From NCBI GenBank assembly GCA_900545995.1, contig URBM01000107.1, forward strand, positions 1-6,246: a DNA stretch of 6,246 nucleotides, written 5' to 3'. The notes beneath the pieces were generated by a model. That model was not told where the DNA came from. It was given only the letters and a program-made list of their open reading frames with translations, and searched no databases. This document shows positions 1-5,608 of this stretch, piece after piece (the first letter of the stretch is position 1; each line of letters opens with the position of its first letter). The stretch comes from an uncultured Collinsella sp. GTDB lineage: Bacteria; Actinomycetota; Coriobacteriia; Coriobacteriales; Coriobacteriaceae. The position numbers and the translations under genes are program-made.

Positions 1-28
1 GTTACGGCGTTTGGTAAAACGCCGTAAC
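1..28 (-). terminator. Perfect 12-bp hairpin at the 3' end of the esterase gene
   Basis: Bases 1-12 (GTTACGGCGTTT) are exactly complementary to bases 17-28, with a 4-base loop GGTA at 13-16. On the minus strand the stem begins with the last base of the esterase stop codon TAG (30-28), so the hairpin starts where translation ends. The position and stem fit an intrinsic terminator for the minus-strand gene. The U-tract that would prove this lies before base 1 and cannot be seen. On the plus strand the stem is followed by TAAAAC rather than T's, so it would be a poor plus-strand terminator unless the neighbouring gene uses it differently. Confidence 0.6.
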
Positions 29-930
29 TAAAACCCGTGGCGCTCCAGAAAGCGGAAGGCCAGGCGGATCCAGGGACGGACTGCCACCTGCTTGTCCTCG
101 TTGTCGACCGCGGTGTTGGCGTTGCCGAGCGAAAGGCCGTGACCACCCTGGTCGAAGACGTGCATCTCGCATGCAACGCCCTCCTCGGCCATGCGCTGCG
201 CAAACGGGTAGACCTGCGCGATCGGCGCCGTCTTGTCGTCGGACACGCCCCACACAAAGGTCGGTGGCATCTGACGCGAAACATGCGTGGTGGGGCAGAT
301 GTCGGCCAGATGCTCGTCAGTTGCCTCGCCGCCCGTCACCATCGACAGGTAGTCGTTGAGCAAATCGCGTCCCGTCTTGCCGCCCGTCTTGGGCACGCGC
401 AAGTCAATGCGCGGATCGCGCGTCTGCATGTCGCGCACATAGGCAAAGTCGAGCAATGGATAGCCCAGCACCACGGCATCGGGACGAATGTCGTCCGGAC
501 GCGCCCCGGCAAGTGCCGCAAAGGGGCCGGTCTTCCACTGTGTTGCCAGCGAGGCGCAAATCATGCCGCCAGCAGAAAAGCCCACGACGCACACGCGCTT
601 AGGATCGACATGCCACTCGTCGGCGTTGGCGCGCACCGTGGCGACCATCTTGGCAAGATCTGCCTGGGGGTGCGGAAAGCTCACGTCACCCGTAGAACTC
701 GTGACATAGTTGAGCACAAAGGCCTGGTAGCCGCGGTCCAAAAATGCAAACGCCACCGGGTCCTGCTCGTGCGGAGCGATATGCGTGAACCCGCCTCCGC
801 CGCAGATGATCACCGCGGGGCGGCGGCCATTGGGCTTGTCGGGCAGCGGCTCGGCACCCAGATACGTAAAGGTCGCCGGATAATCCTCGGTCGGCTCCTC
901 GCCCCACAGCACATGGTTCTCGACAATCAT
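28..930 (-). CDS. Alpha/beta hydrolase, acetyl esterase / BD-FAE type
   Basis: The 300-residue product belongs to the alpha/beta hydrolase superfamily, close to the Aes/BD-FAE group (COG0657) whose members remove acetyl or feruloyl groups from xylan-type sugars or hydrolyse small esters. The oxyanion-hole strand is at residues 43-48 (CGGGGF, where relatives usually have HGGG). The nucleophile elbow GFSAG is at 117-121 with Ser119. A likely catalytic Asp is at 231 or 232 (SDDKTAP), and His264 lies in GGHGLSL, completing the triad. There is no signal peptide, so it is probably cytoplasmic and acts on imported esters. The start is the ATG at 930-928, preceded on the minus strand by GAAGGGAG five bases upstream. 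The reading frame stays open upstream to 1269, but that extension runs into the divergent IIA gene and has no family resemblance. It is transcribed divergently from the IIA gene. The fold and triad are sure; the substrate is not. Confidence 0.9.
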   Translation of the reverse strand: MIVENHVLWGEEPTEDYPATFTYLGAEPLPDKPNGRRPAVIICGGGGFTHIAPHEQDPVAFAFLDRGYQAFVLNYVTSSTGDVSFPHPQADLAKMVATVRANADEWHVDPKRVCVVGFSAGGMICASLATQWKTGPFAALAGARPDDIRPDAVVLGYPLLDFAYVRDMQTRDPRIDLRVPKTGGKTGRDLLNDYLSMVTGGEATDEHLADICPTTHVSRQMPPTFVWGVSDDKTAPIAQVYPFAQRMAEEGVACEMHVFDQGGHGLSLGNANTAVDNEDKQVAVRPWIRLAFRFLERHGF

Positions 931-1035
931 ATGTGCTCCCTTCGCGCAAATTAAGCGCCCTTGTTTTTCGCCTTCAAGCGTACCCCACTTGAACCCGTGG
1001 CGCAGAAACACTCCAGCAATAAGTTTCCCTTCAAC

Positions 1036-1075
1036 TGATATATCACATAATCCCAGCTCAGAGGTATCGCTGAGC
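1036..1075. promoter_or_regulatory. Two palindromes in the esterase/IIA divergent region
   Basis: TGATATATCA at 1036-1045 is a perfect 10-bp palindrome. GCTCAG (1056-1061) and CTGAGC (1070-1075) form a perfect 6-bp inverted repeat around an 8-base centre. Both lie in the more AT-rich middle of the region between the divergent esterase and IIA genes, about 100-145 bases upstream of the esterase start. The AT-rich element could overlap the esterase -10 region on the minus strand, but I cannot name a convincing -35 partner. They may be operators or part of a leader hairpin; the function is unknown. Confidence 0.35.
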
Positions 1076-1110
1076 AGCGTAGAATAGGGGGTGTTGACCA
1101 AGCCGAGAAA

Positions 1111-1128
1111 CACATGTGAAACGTTTCC
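1111..1128. promoter_or_regulatory. Candidate LacI-family operator
   Basis: GAAACGTTTC at 1118-1127 is a perfect 10-bp palindrome centred on CG, the usual form of LacI/GalR-family operators (PurR- and RbsR-type sites share an AAACGTTT core). It is directly overlapped by a second perfect palindrome, CACATGTG at 1111-1118. The site lies 47 bases before the IIA start codon and about 190 bases before the esterase start. A -35-like TTGACC at 1094-1099 lies just upstream, although no good -10 follows at normal spacing. It does not fit the CcpA cre consensus well at its outer positions. It could control the IIA gene, the esterase gene, or both; the regulator is not encoded in this window. Confidence 0.5.
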
Positions 1129-1174
1129 GGCAAACCAAACGCGCGATATGCGCCTATTTAAGTTGGAGGCAACT

Positions 1175-1738
1175 ATGGGTCTGCTCGATTCACTTAAGTC
1201 CACCTTCACCTCGACCGGCGAGGCGTCCGTTCCGCCCGCAGCAAGCTTCGCCACCCGCGAAGGCGTCATCTATGCCCCCGTCAACGGCGTGCTCGTCAAC
1301 CTGGACGAGGTCCCCGACGAGACGATCGCCTCGGGCATGCTTGGCCAGGGCTATGGCATCGAGCCCATTACCGGCACCATCTATGCGCCCGCCAACGGCC
1401 GCATCGGCGCCACCACTGTCACCAACCACTCCATCGGCATGATCACCGAGGACGGTCTTCGCGTGTTCATCCATGTTGGCCTGGGCACCGTGGAAATGAA
1501 CGGCAAGGGTTTTGCCCGCTTTGTCGAGATGGGCGATGTGGTCAAGGCAGGCCAGCCGCTCATCAGCTTCGACCGCGAGGCCATTAAGGCCGCTGGTCAC
1601 GAGGACGTCGTGACCGTCATCGTCTCCGAGCTCGACCGTCTTAAGAGCATCGACCATGTCGGCGAGTCCGGAACGCTTATCGGCGGCAACCCGCTCGTCA
1701 AGCTGGGCGACCCGCTGCTGGTGGCCAAGACCAAGTAG
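1175..1738 (+). CDS. crr: PTS glucose-type IIA protein, stand-alone
   Basis: The 187-residue protein is a single EIIA-Glc domain (PTS_EIIA_1). In the phosphotransferase system it takes a phosphoryl group from HPr and passes it to the IIB domain of a glucose-family sugar transporter, acting in the cytoplasm. The active-site region is clear: His100 in VFIHVGLGTVEMNGKGF is the phosphorylated histidine (His90 in E. coli Crr), and His85 in TNHSIG matches the partner His75. The segment IEPITGTIYAPANG is the typical N-terminal beta sheet. Length is close to the free-standing Crr form (about 169 residues), with a longer N-terminus of about 25 residues. The start ATG has TTGGAGG six to twelve bases upstream. 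No IIB or IIC gene is adjacent, so it must serve one or more permeases encoded elsewhere, and may have a signalling role. The symbol is by homology to Crr. Confidence 0.93.
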   Translation: MGLLDSLKSTFTSTGEASVPPAASFATREGVIYAPVNGVLVNLDEVPDETIASGMLGQGYGIEPITGTIYAPANGRIGATTVTNHSIGMITEDGLRVFIHVGLGTVEMNGKGFARFVEMGDVVKAGQPLISFDREAIKAAGHEDVVTVIVSELDRLKSIDHVGESGTLIGGNPLVKLGDPLLVAKTK

Positions 1739-1775
1739 TCGAGCCGCACGCCACACAGCCAAAAGGCACCACGCC

Positions 1776-1813
1776 AAGCGCCCGCGACCATTTTGCCGCG
1801 GGCGCTTTTCGTT
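1776..1813 (+). terminator. Intrinsic terminator after the IIA gene
   Basis: An 11-bp perfect stem (AAGCGCCCGCG at 1776-1786 with CGCGGGCGCTT at 1797-1807) encloses a 10-base loop and runs into the T-rich tail TTTTCGTTT (1806-1814). It lies 37 bases after the IIA stop and separates that gene from asnS, so the two are separate transcripts. The A's on the 5' side are few, so activity in the reverse direction is unlikely to matter. Confidence 0.9.
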
Positions 1814-1867
1814 TGAAAAACCATCCCGCCAATGCCTTATCTGTATAGCCCAAATGAACCGAGCTGC

Positions 1868-1873
1868 TAGAAT
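1868..1873 (+). promoter_or_regulatory. asnS: Candidate -10 box for asnS
   Basis: TAGAAT matches five of six bases of the sigma-70 type -10 consensus and lies 47 bases before the asnS start, beyond the IIA terminator. No clear -35 hexamer is found 16-18 bases upstream, so the promoter is only tentative. The leader is too short for a T-box. Confidence 0.35.
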
Positions 1874-1919
1874 ATCGAACTGTATGGATAACTACCATTC
1901 AACCGTTATGGGAGGATAC

Positions 1920-3323
1920 GTGAACCGCACCAAAATCGCGCAGCTCTATGCCGATGCCGAGTCGCTCGGCGGCCAGACCGTCACCGTCGCCGGCTGGGTC
2001 AAGTCCGTCCGCGACATGAAGAACTTTGGCTTTGTTACGCTCAACGACGGCAGCTGCTTCCGCGACCTGCAGGTCGTCATGAACCGCGAGGCAATCGACA
2101 ACTACGACGAGATCGCCCATCAAAACGTCTCGGCCGCACTCATCTGCACCGGCACCGTCAAACTGACCCCCGATGCGCCCCAGCCTTTCGAGCTTTCTGC
2201 CACCTCCATCGAGGTCGAGGGCGTCAGCGCCCCGGATTACCCGCTGCAGAAGAAGCGCGCAACCGTCGAGTTCCTGCGCACCCAGCAGCACCTGCGCCCG
2301 CGCACCAACCTGTTCCGCGCCGTGTTCCGCATCCGTTCTGTCGCGGCTGCCGCCATCCACCGCTTCTTCCAGGAGCAGGGCTTTGTCTACGTCAACACCC
2401 CCATCATCACCACGAGTGACTGCGAGGGCGCCGGCGAGATGTTCCGCGTGACCACGCTCGACCCCAAAAATCCGCCCCTCACCGAGTCCGGCGAGGTCGA
2501 CTGGAGCCAGGACTTCTTTGGCAAGCATGCGAGCCTGACCGTGTCCGGCCAGCTCAATGCCGAGAACTTTGCCATGGCCTTTGGCGACGTGTACACCTTT
2601 GGCCCCACCTTCCGCGCCGAAAACTCCAACACCACGCGCCACGCCGCCGAGTTTTGGATGATCGAGCCCGAGATGGCCTTTGCCGATCTGAACGACTACA
2701 TGGATAACGCCGAGGCCATGCTCAAGTACGTCCTTAAGGACGTTATGGCCACCTGCCCCGACGAGCTCAACATGCTCAACAAGTTTGTGGACAAGGGCCT
2801 GATCGAGCGCCTGGACCACGTGGCAAACTCCGACTTTGCCCGCGTTACCTACACCGAGGCCGTCGAGATCCTAGAGCAGGCAGTCGCTGCTGGCCACCAG
2901 TTTGATTACCCCGTGAGCTGGGGCATCGACCTGCAGACCGAGCACGAGCGCTTCCTGACCGAGGAACACTTTAAGCGCCCGACCTTCGTAACCGACTACC
3001 CGGCCGAGATCAAGGCGTTCTACATGCGCATGAACGAGGACGGCAAGACCGTCGCTGCCGCCGACTGCCTGGTTCCCGGTATCGGCGAGATTATCGGCGG
3101 CTCCCAGCGCGAGGAGCGCCTGGATCTGCTCGAAGCCCGCATTAAGGACCTGGGTATGGCACCCGAGCAGTACAAGTACTATCTGGACCTGCGCCGCTAC
3201 GGTTCCTGCAAGCACGCCGGCTACGGTCTGGGCTTCGAGCGCCTGGTCATGTATCTGACCGGCGTGGGCAACATCCGCGACGTCCTGCCGCACCCGCGCA
3301 CCGTGGGCAACGCCGACTTCTAA
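1920..3323 (+). CDS. asnS: Asparaginyl-tRNA synthetase
   Basis: This class IIb aminoacyl-tRNA synthetase charges tRNA-Asn with asparagine using ATP, in the cytoplasm. The 467-residue length equals that of E. coli AsnRS (466). An N-terminal OB-fold anticodon-binding domain spans about residues 18-101 (VTVAGWVKSVRDMKNFGFVTLNDGS). The catalytic core follows: motif 1 ends at Pro161 (FVYVNTPII), motif 2 is at 227-251 with FRAE and Arg232, and motif 3 is at 434-448 (GYGLGFERLVMYLTG) with Arg441. TFRAENSNTTRHAAEFWMIEPE is the AsnRS pattern rather than the AspRS one. The start is the GTG at 1920, preceded by GGGAGG (1910-1915) with four bases between. In-frame ATGs at 1884 and 1908 have no ribosome site and would place the Shine-Dalgarno sequence inside or over the gene. 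It is a single-gene transcription unit between two terminators. Its presence suggests direct tRNA-Asn charging, though an amidotransferase route could coexist. Confidence 0.98.
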   Translation: MNRTKIAQLYADAESLGGQTVTVAGWVKSVRDMKNFGFVTLNDGSCFRDLQVVMNREAIDNYDEIAHQNVSAALICTGTVKLTPDAPQPFELSATSIEVEGVSAPDYPLQKKRATVEFLRTQQHLRPRTNLFRAVFRIRSVAAAAIHRFFQEQGFVYVNTPIITTSDCEGAGEMFRVTTLDPKNPPLTESGEVDWSQDFFGKHASLTVSGQLNAENFAMAFGDVYTFGPTFRAENSNTTRHAAEFWMIEPEMAFADLNDYMDNAEAMLKYVLKDVMATCPDELNMLNKFVDKGLIERLDHVANSDFARVTYTEAVEILEQAVAAGHQFDYPVSWGIDLQTEHERFLTEEHFKRPTFVTDYPAEIKAFYMRMNEDGKTVAAADCLVPGIGEIIGGSQREERLDLLEARIKDLGMAPEQYKYYLDLRRYGSCKHAGYGLGFERLVMYLTGVGNIRDVLPHPRTVGNADF

Positions 3324-3369
3324 TCGTCGGACGCTAGCTCGCGTCGCCACACGCCAACGCTCATCGCAC

Positions 3370-3405
3370 AAGCGTCTCTCGACATCGGTCGAGAGACGCT
3401 TTTTT
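3370..3405 (+). terminator. Intrinsic terminator after asnS
   Basis: A 14-bp perfect stem (3370-3383 with 3388-3401, core GCGTCTCTCGAC) has a tetraloop ATCG and is followed by a run of six T's (3400-3405). This is the strongest terminator in the window. Its T-run is also the first part of the left arm of the inverted repeat described at 3402-3464. Confidence 0.95.
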
Positions 3406-3464
3406 CAACAGCATCCGTCAAGCTTTTGGCAAGTTTTTGGTCAGTTGAGCAGGGCTGTTGAAAA
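3402..3464. repeat. Inverted-repeat block enclosing tandem 11-mers
   Basis: TTTTCAACAGC (3402-3412) is the exact reverse complement of GCTGTTGAAAA (3454-3464), with 41 bases between. Inside are two adjacent 11-mers differing at one base, CAAGCTTTTGG (3419-3429) and CAAGTTTTTGG (3430-3440). The block lies between the asnS terminator and the WYL regulator, 118 bases before the regulator start. It could be the regulator's own operator and promoter region, or a small dispersed intergenic repeat. I found no coding sequence in it and no clear -35/-10 pair. Confidence 0.6.
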
Positions 3465-3527
3465 CTCGAACCGCCGTTTGCCGACGGCTACCGACCGCCC
3501 AGAGCGTCCTGCGCCCCTGGGAAAGCT

Positions 3528-3576
3528 CCACGTCCTAGGCTCCATACCGTCGCCACCCAAAACGGAAAGGACGTGG
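3528..3576 (+). promoter_or_regulatory. Inverted repeat that could mask the regulator's ribosome site
   Basis: CCACGTCCT (3528-3536) is the exact complement of AGGACGTGG (3568-3576), with a 31-base gap. The right arm overlaps the end of the Shine-Dalgarno sequence GGAAAGGA (3564-3571) and ends five bases before the chosen ATG at 3582. If the RNA folds this way, translation of the regulator would be reduced. A smaller hairpin, GCCGT/ACGGC, lies upstream at about 3473-3488. This is seen only as complementarity, with no proof that it acts. Confidence 0.4.
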
Positions 3577-3581
3577 GCACC

Positions 3582-4367
3582 ATGACCGAAACCGCTGTTG
3601 AAACTTACGAGACCACGACTAGGGGCGCCGCGTCGATGGCAGCCTATCGCGCCGTTCGCATCCTGCAGCTCTTGAGCGAAAACACCGGCGAAGACAAGGC
3701 CATGCTTTCCGATGAGCTGATCCGGCGCCTCGCCCATCCCGACGACCCCGCCCGCATGCCCATCTCGGCGGCGCGGCGCAGCATCTACACCGCCATCTCC
3801 GCACTTCGCCATGCCGGATACGAAATTGAGTACAAGCGCGGCGTGGGGTATCGGCTCTTGACCCGTCCGCTCACCGACGAAGAGATCATCCGGCTCCACG
3901 GCATGGTCATGCGCAACCGCTCTACGCCCATCGCCATTCGAAAAAGCATGGCGCAGCACTTGGTCGCCATGGCGAGTGCCGACGTTCGCGGCTACCTCGA
4001 TGCACCCGAGCCTGCTCCAAGTCCCGACAGCAAATCCACCAAGGCCAGGCGCACGCCCGTCAAGCGCATCGACACCTGCGAGCTCGTCGAGCAGGCCATC
4101 GACCACGGAACCACGGTGAGTTTTGATATTTCGAGCGTCACGGCACGCGGCGAAACCGAAGTAGCACGGATGACGCTCCGCCCCTTTGCCATCAAGCAAC
4201 GAGACTGCATCTCGTATTTGCTGGGAACGGTCTATGACGCCCGAGGCGCCGATGACACACTGCGTACTGTAGAGATTGGCCGCATGAGAAACGTCACCAC
4301 GCGTCTCCTCGACGGCAAGAAGCTTTTCGCCGCCCTGGACGAGGAGGACGACGCCTCCGCTGCATAA
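3582..4367 (+). CDS. WYL-domain transcriptional regulator, short form
   Basis: The 261-residue protein has the layout of WYL regulators. An N-terminal winged helix-turn-helix of the HTH_11/DeoR type covers about residues 20-93; SAARRSIYTAISALRHAGYEIEYKRGVGYRLL contains the recognition helix and wing. A helical linker with a proline- and charge-rich stretch (141-161) follows. The C-terminal WYL-like ligand-sensing domain is at about 165-245 (VEQAIDHGTTVSFD, MTLRPFAIKQRDCISYLLGTVYD, LRTVEIGRMRNV). The naming triplet is altered: Ser211-Tyr212-Leu213 stands in place of Trp-Tyr-Leu. The protein is shorter than the usual 310-330 residues and ends in an acidic tail (LDEEDD). The ATG at 3582 is chosen because GGAAAGGA lies 10 bases upstream; the in-frame GTG at 3573 is too close to that site. 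It may bind DNA and sense a nucleotide or nucleic-acid ligand, as other WYL proteins do. Its targets are unknown; its own upstream region and the following importer are candidates. No clear terminator follows it. Confidence 0.82.
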   Translation: MTETAVETYETTTRGAASMAAYRAVRILQLLSENTGEDKAMLSDELIRRLAHPDDPARMPISAARRSIYTAISALRHAGYEIEYKRGVGYRLLTRPLTDEEIIRLHGMVMRNRSTPIAIRKSMAQHLVAMASADVRGYLDAPEPAPSPDSKSTKARRTPVKRIDTCELVEQAIDHGTTVSFDISSVTARGETEVARMTLRPFAIKQRDCISYLLGTVYDARGADDTLRTVEIGRMRNVTTRLLDGKKLFAALDEEDDASAA

Positions 4368-4375
4368 GACCCTCC

Positions 4376-4409
4376 ACCGCCCATTCGACTACCCGTACCG
4401 CCCATCCGA
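4376..4409. repeat. Two 13-base direct repeats after the regulator gene
   Basis: ACCGCCCATTCGA (4376-4388) and ACCGCCCATCCGA (4397-4409) match at 12 of 13 bases with a 21-base period, about two helical turns. They lie between the regulator stop codon and the candidate promoter of the binding-protein gene. Sites on the same DNA face are typical for a regulator bound at paired direct repeats, but pure chance in a C-rich spacer is also possible. Confidence 0.35.
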
Positions 4410-4436
4410 TTCTGTATTAAAAAACCCGCCAGGTTA

Positions 4437-4464
4437 TTGTAAAAATGGACATCCGCGCTACTAT
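4437..4464 (+). promoter_or_regulatory. Candidate promoter of the ABC importer genes
   Basis: TTGTAA (4437-4442) and TACTAT (4459-4464) are separated by 16 bases, giving a reasonable sigma-70 type promoter in an AT-rich patch within GC-rich DNA. Transcription would start near 4471, about 57 bases before the start codon of the binding protein. It gives the importer its own transcription start, independent of the upstream regulator gene, which lacks a clear terminator. Confidence 0.5.
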
Positions 4465-4469
4465 AGTTC

Positions 4470-4495
4470 CACTTGCACTTTGTCCCAGTGCAGTG
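4470..4495 (+). promoter_or_regulatory. Hairpin at the 5' end of the importer mRNA
   Basis: CACTTGCACT (4470-4479) pairs with AGTGCAGTG (4487-4495) as nine base pairs with one bulged T at 4473, around a 7-base loop. It would sit at or very near the predicted 5' end of the transcript. It may protect the mRNA, or the same bases may be an operator overlapping the start site. It does not look like a T-box or any riboswitch I know; the leader is too short. Confidence 0.4.
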
Positions 4496-4527
4496 TTTCC
4501 AGCCATTTCTATACTGGGGGTAACGAT

Positions 4528-5508
4528 ATGAAGGATGTCACCATCAGCCGCAGGAGCCTTCTGGTCTCTGCTGGCCTGCTCGCGCTTGCTCCGCTCGCCG
4601 GATGCGGCGGCAACTCTGGTTCCGGCTCCGCAGCCGCCGGTTCCGACTATACCGTCGGCGTTCTGCAGCTCACCGAGCACTCCGCACTCGACGCCGCCAA
4701 CGACGGCTTTGTCAAGGCCATCAAGAAGAGCGGTCTCAAGGTCAAAATCGATCAGAAGAACGCCCAGAACGACCAGTCCACGTGTAAGTCCATTGCTGAC
4801 AAGTTTGTGGGCGACAACGTCAACCTGATTTATGCCATCGCCACACCCGCCGCGCAGGCCGCCGCTGGCGCCACCGCCGATATCCCCATCGTGGGCTGCG
4901 CCATCACCGACTACGCCGCCTCGGGCCTGGTCCAGGACAACGATAAGCCCGACACCAACGTCACCGGCGCTTCCGACCTCACCCCGGTCGCCGAGCAGCT
5001 CGAGATGATGCAGAAGGTCCTGCCCGACGTTAAGAAAGTCGGCTTGCTCTACTGCACCGCCGAGTCCAACTCCGACGTCCAGATCAAGGCCGCCAAGAAG
5101 GAACTCGACAAGCTGGGCCTGAAGTACACCGACTTCACCGTCTCGAGCTCCAACGAGATCCAGTCCGTCGTCGAATCTGCCGTGGGCAAGGTCGACGCGC
5201 TGTACTCCCCCACCGATAACACCATCGCCGCGGGCGCCTCGCAGGTGGGCCAAATCTGCAAGGAGAACAAACTTCCCTACGTGACCGGCGAGGAGGGCAT
5301 GTGCATGGCCGGCGGCCTGTTCACCCTCTCCATCAACTACGAGGATCTGGGCTACGCCGCGGGCGAGATGGCCGTCAAGATCCTGAAGGGCGAGGCTAAG
5401 CCCGAGGATATGCCGATCAAGCACCTCTCGAGCAAGGACCTGGTCGTCGTCAAGAACGATGAGATGGCCGAGGCTCTGGGCATCGACCTTTCCGCTCTGG
5501 ACGAGTAA
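4528..5508 (+). CDS. ABC importer substrate-binding lipoprotein (COG2984, TrpX-like)
   Basis: The 326-residue protein binds the substrate outside the membrane and delivers it to an ABC permease. The signal peptide has a lipobox LAGC (23-26) with Cys26 as the lipid-anchored residue, and a low-complexity Gly/Ser/Ala tether to about 38. The mature part (41-326) is a two-lobed periplasmic-binding fold of the ABC_sub_bind family. Typical segments are YTVGVLQLTEHSALD, VTGASDLTPV (145-154), LLYCTAESNSDVQ (173-185), LYSPTDNTIAAG (225-236) and SINYEDLGYAAGEMA (268-282). Members include TrpX of streptococci, linked to tryptophan uptake, but the ligand here is unproven. SRRSLL at residues 7-12 resembles a twin-arginine signal. 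Five Cys residues occur in the mature part besides the anchor (86, 124, 176, 244, 259). The start ATG follows GGGGG seven bases upstream, a weak ribosome site. The following permease gene is its natural partner. Confidence 0.92.
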   Translation: MKDVTISRRSLLVSAGLLALAPLAGCGGNSGSGSAAAGSDYTVGVLQLTEHSALDAANDGFVKAIKKSGLKVKIDQKNAQNDQSTCKSIADKFVGDNVNLIYAIATPAAQAAAGATADIPIVGCAITDYAASGLVQDNDKPDTNVTGASDLTPVAEQLEMMQKVLPDVKKVGLLYCTAESNSDVQIKAAKKELDKLGLKYTDFTVSSSNEIQSVVESAVGKVDALYSPTDNTIAAGASQVGQICKENKLPYVTGEEGMCMAGGLFTLSINYEDLGYAAGEMAVKILKGEAKPEDMPIKHLSSKDLVVVKNDEMAEALGIDLSALDE

Positions 5509-5520
5509 CGCCATGTGCGG

Positions 5521-5560
5521 TAACGCAGCTAGGGCACGCACTTGCACCATAGCTGCGTTA
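5521..5560 (+). other. First hairpin between binding-protein and permease genes
   Basis: TAACGCAGCT (5521-5530) is perfectly complementary to AGCTGCGTTA (5551-5560), with a 20-base loop. It starts 12 bases after the stop codon of the binding protein. What follows is TTCAATATCT, not a proper T-run, so it is at best a weak terminator. It may protect the 3' end of the binding-protein message from exonucleases or cause partial termination. Confidence 0.6.
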
Positions 5561-5579
5561 TTCAATATCTGAGCCACAG

Positions 5580-5608
5580 GGGCGAACGCCAAAGACCGGC
5601 GTTCGCCC
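5580..5608 (+). other. Second, GC-rich hairpin before the permease gene
   Basis: GGGCGAACGCC (5580-5590) and GGCGTTCGCCC (5598-5608) form a perfect 11-bp stem with a 7-base loop. The tail TGCTTGTT contains only scattered T's, so termination would be partial. With the preceding hairpin it would let the binding protein be made in excess of the permease, a common need in ABC importers. Confidence 0.65.

Noticed and set aside
1117..1130. CcpA-type cre site
   Set aside because: When aligned on the central CG, the outer bases of the cre consensus (TG at the left end, CA at the right) do not match; a general LacI-family palindrome describes it better.
931..1269. Upstream extension of the minus-strand esterase to 413 residues
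   Set aside because: The extension overlaps the 5' end of the IIA gene on the opposite strand, has no family resemblance and no ribosome site, while the ATG at 930 has GAAGGGAG at good spacing and gives a normal family length.
1656..1919. N-terminal extension of asnS into the IIA gene
   Set aside because: The frame is open, but it crosses the IIA coding region and its terminator. The GTG at 1920 with GGGAGG gives the exact family length.
1899..2819. Long minus-strand open frame opposite asnS
   Set aside because: It is the reverse-frame shadow of a high-GC gene with strong third-position bias; it has no ribosome site or family features.
4421..4440. Intrinsic terminator after the WYL gene
   Set aside because: AACC/GGTT around a short centre gives only four base pairs, with T's only in the minus-strand direction. 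It is too weak to call.
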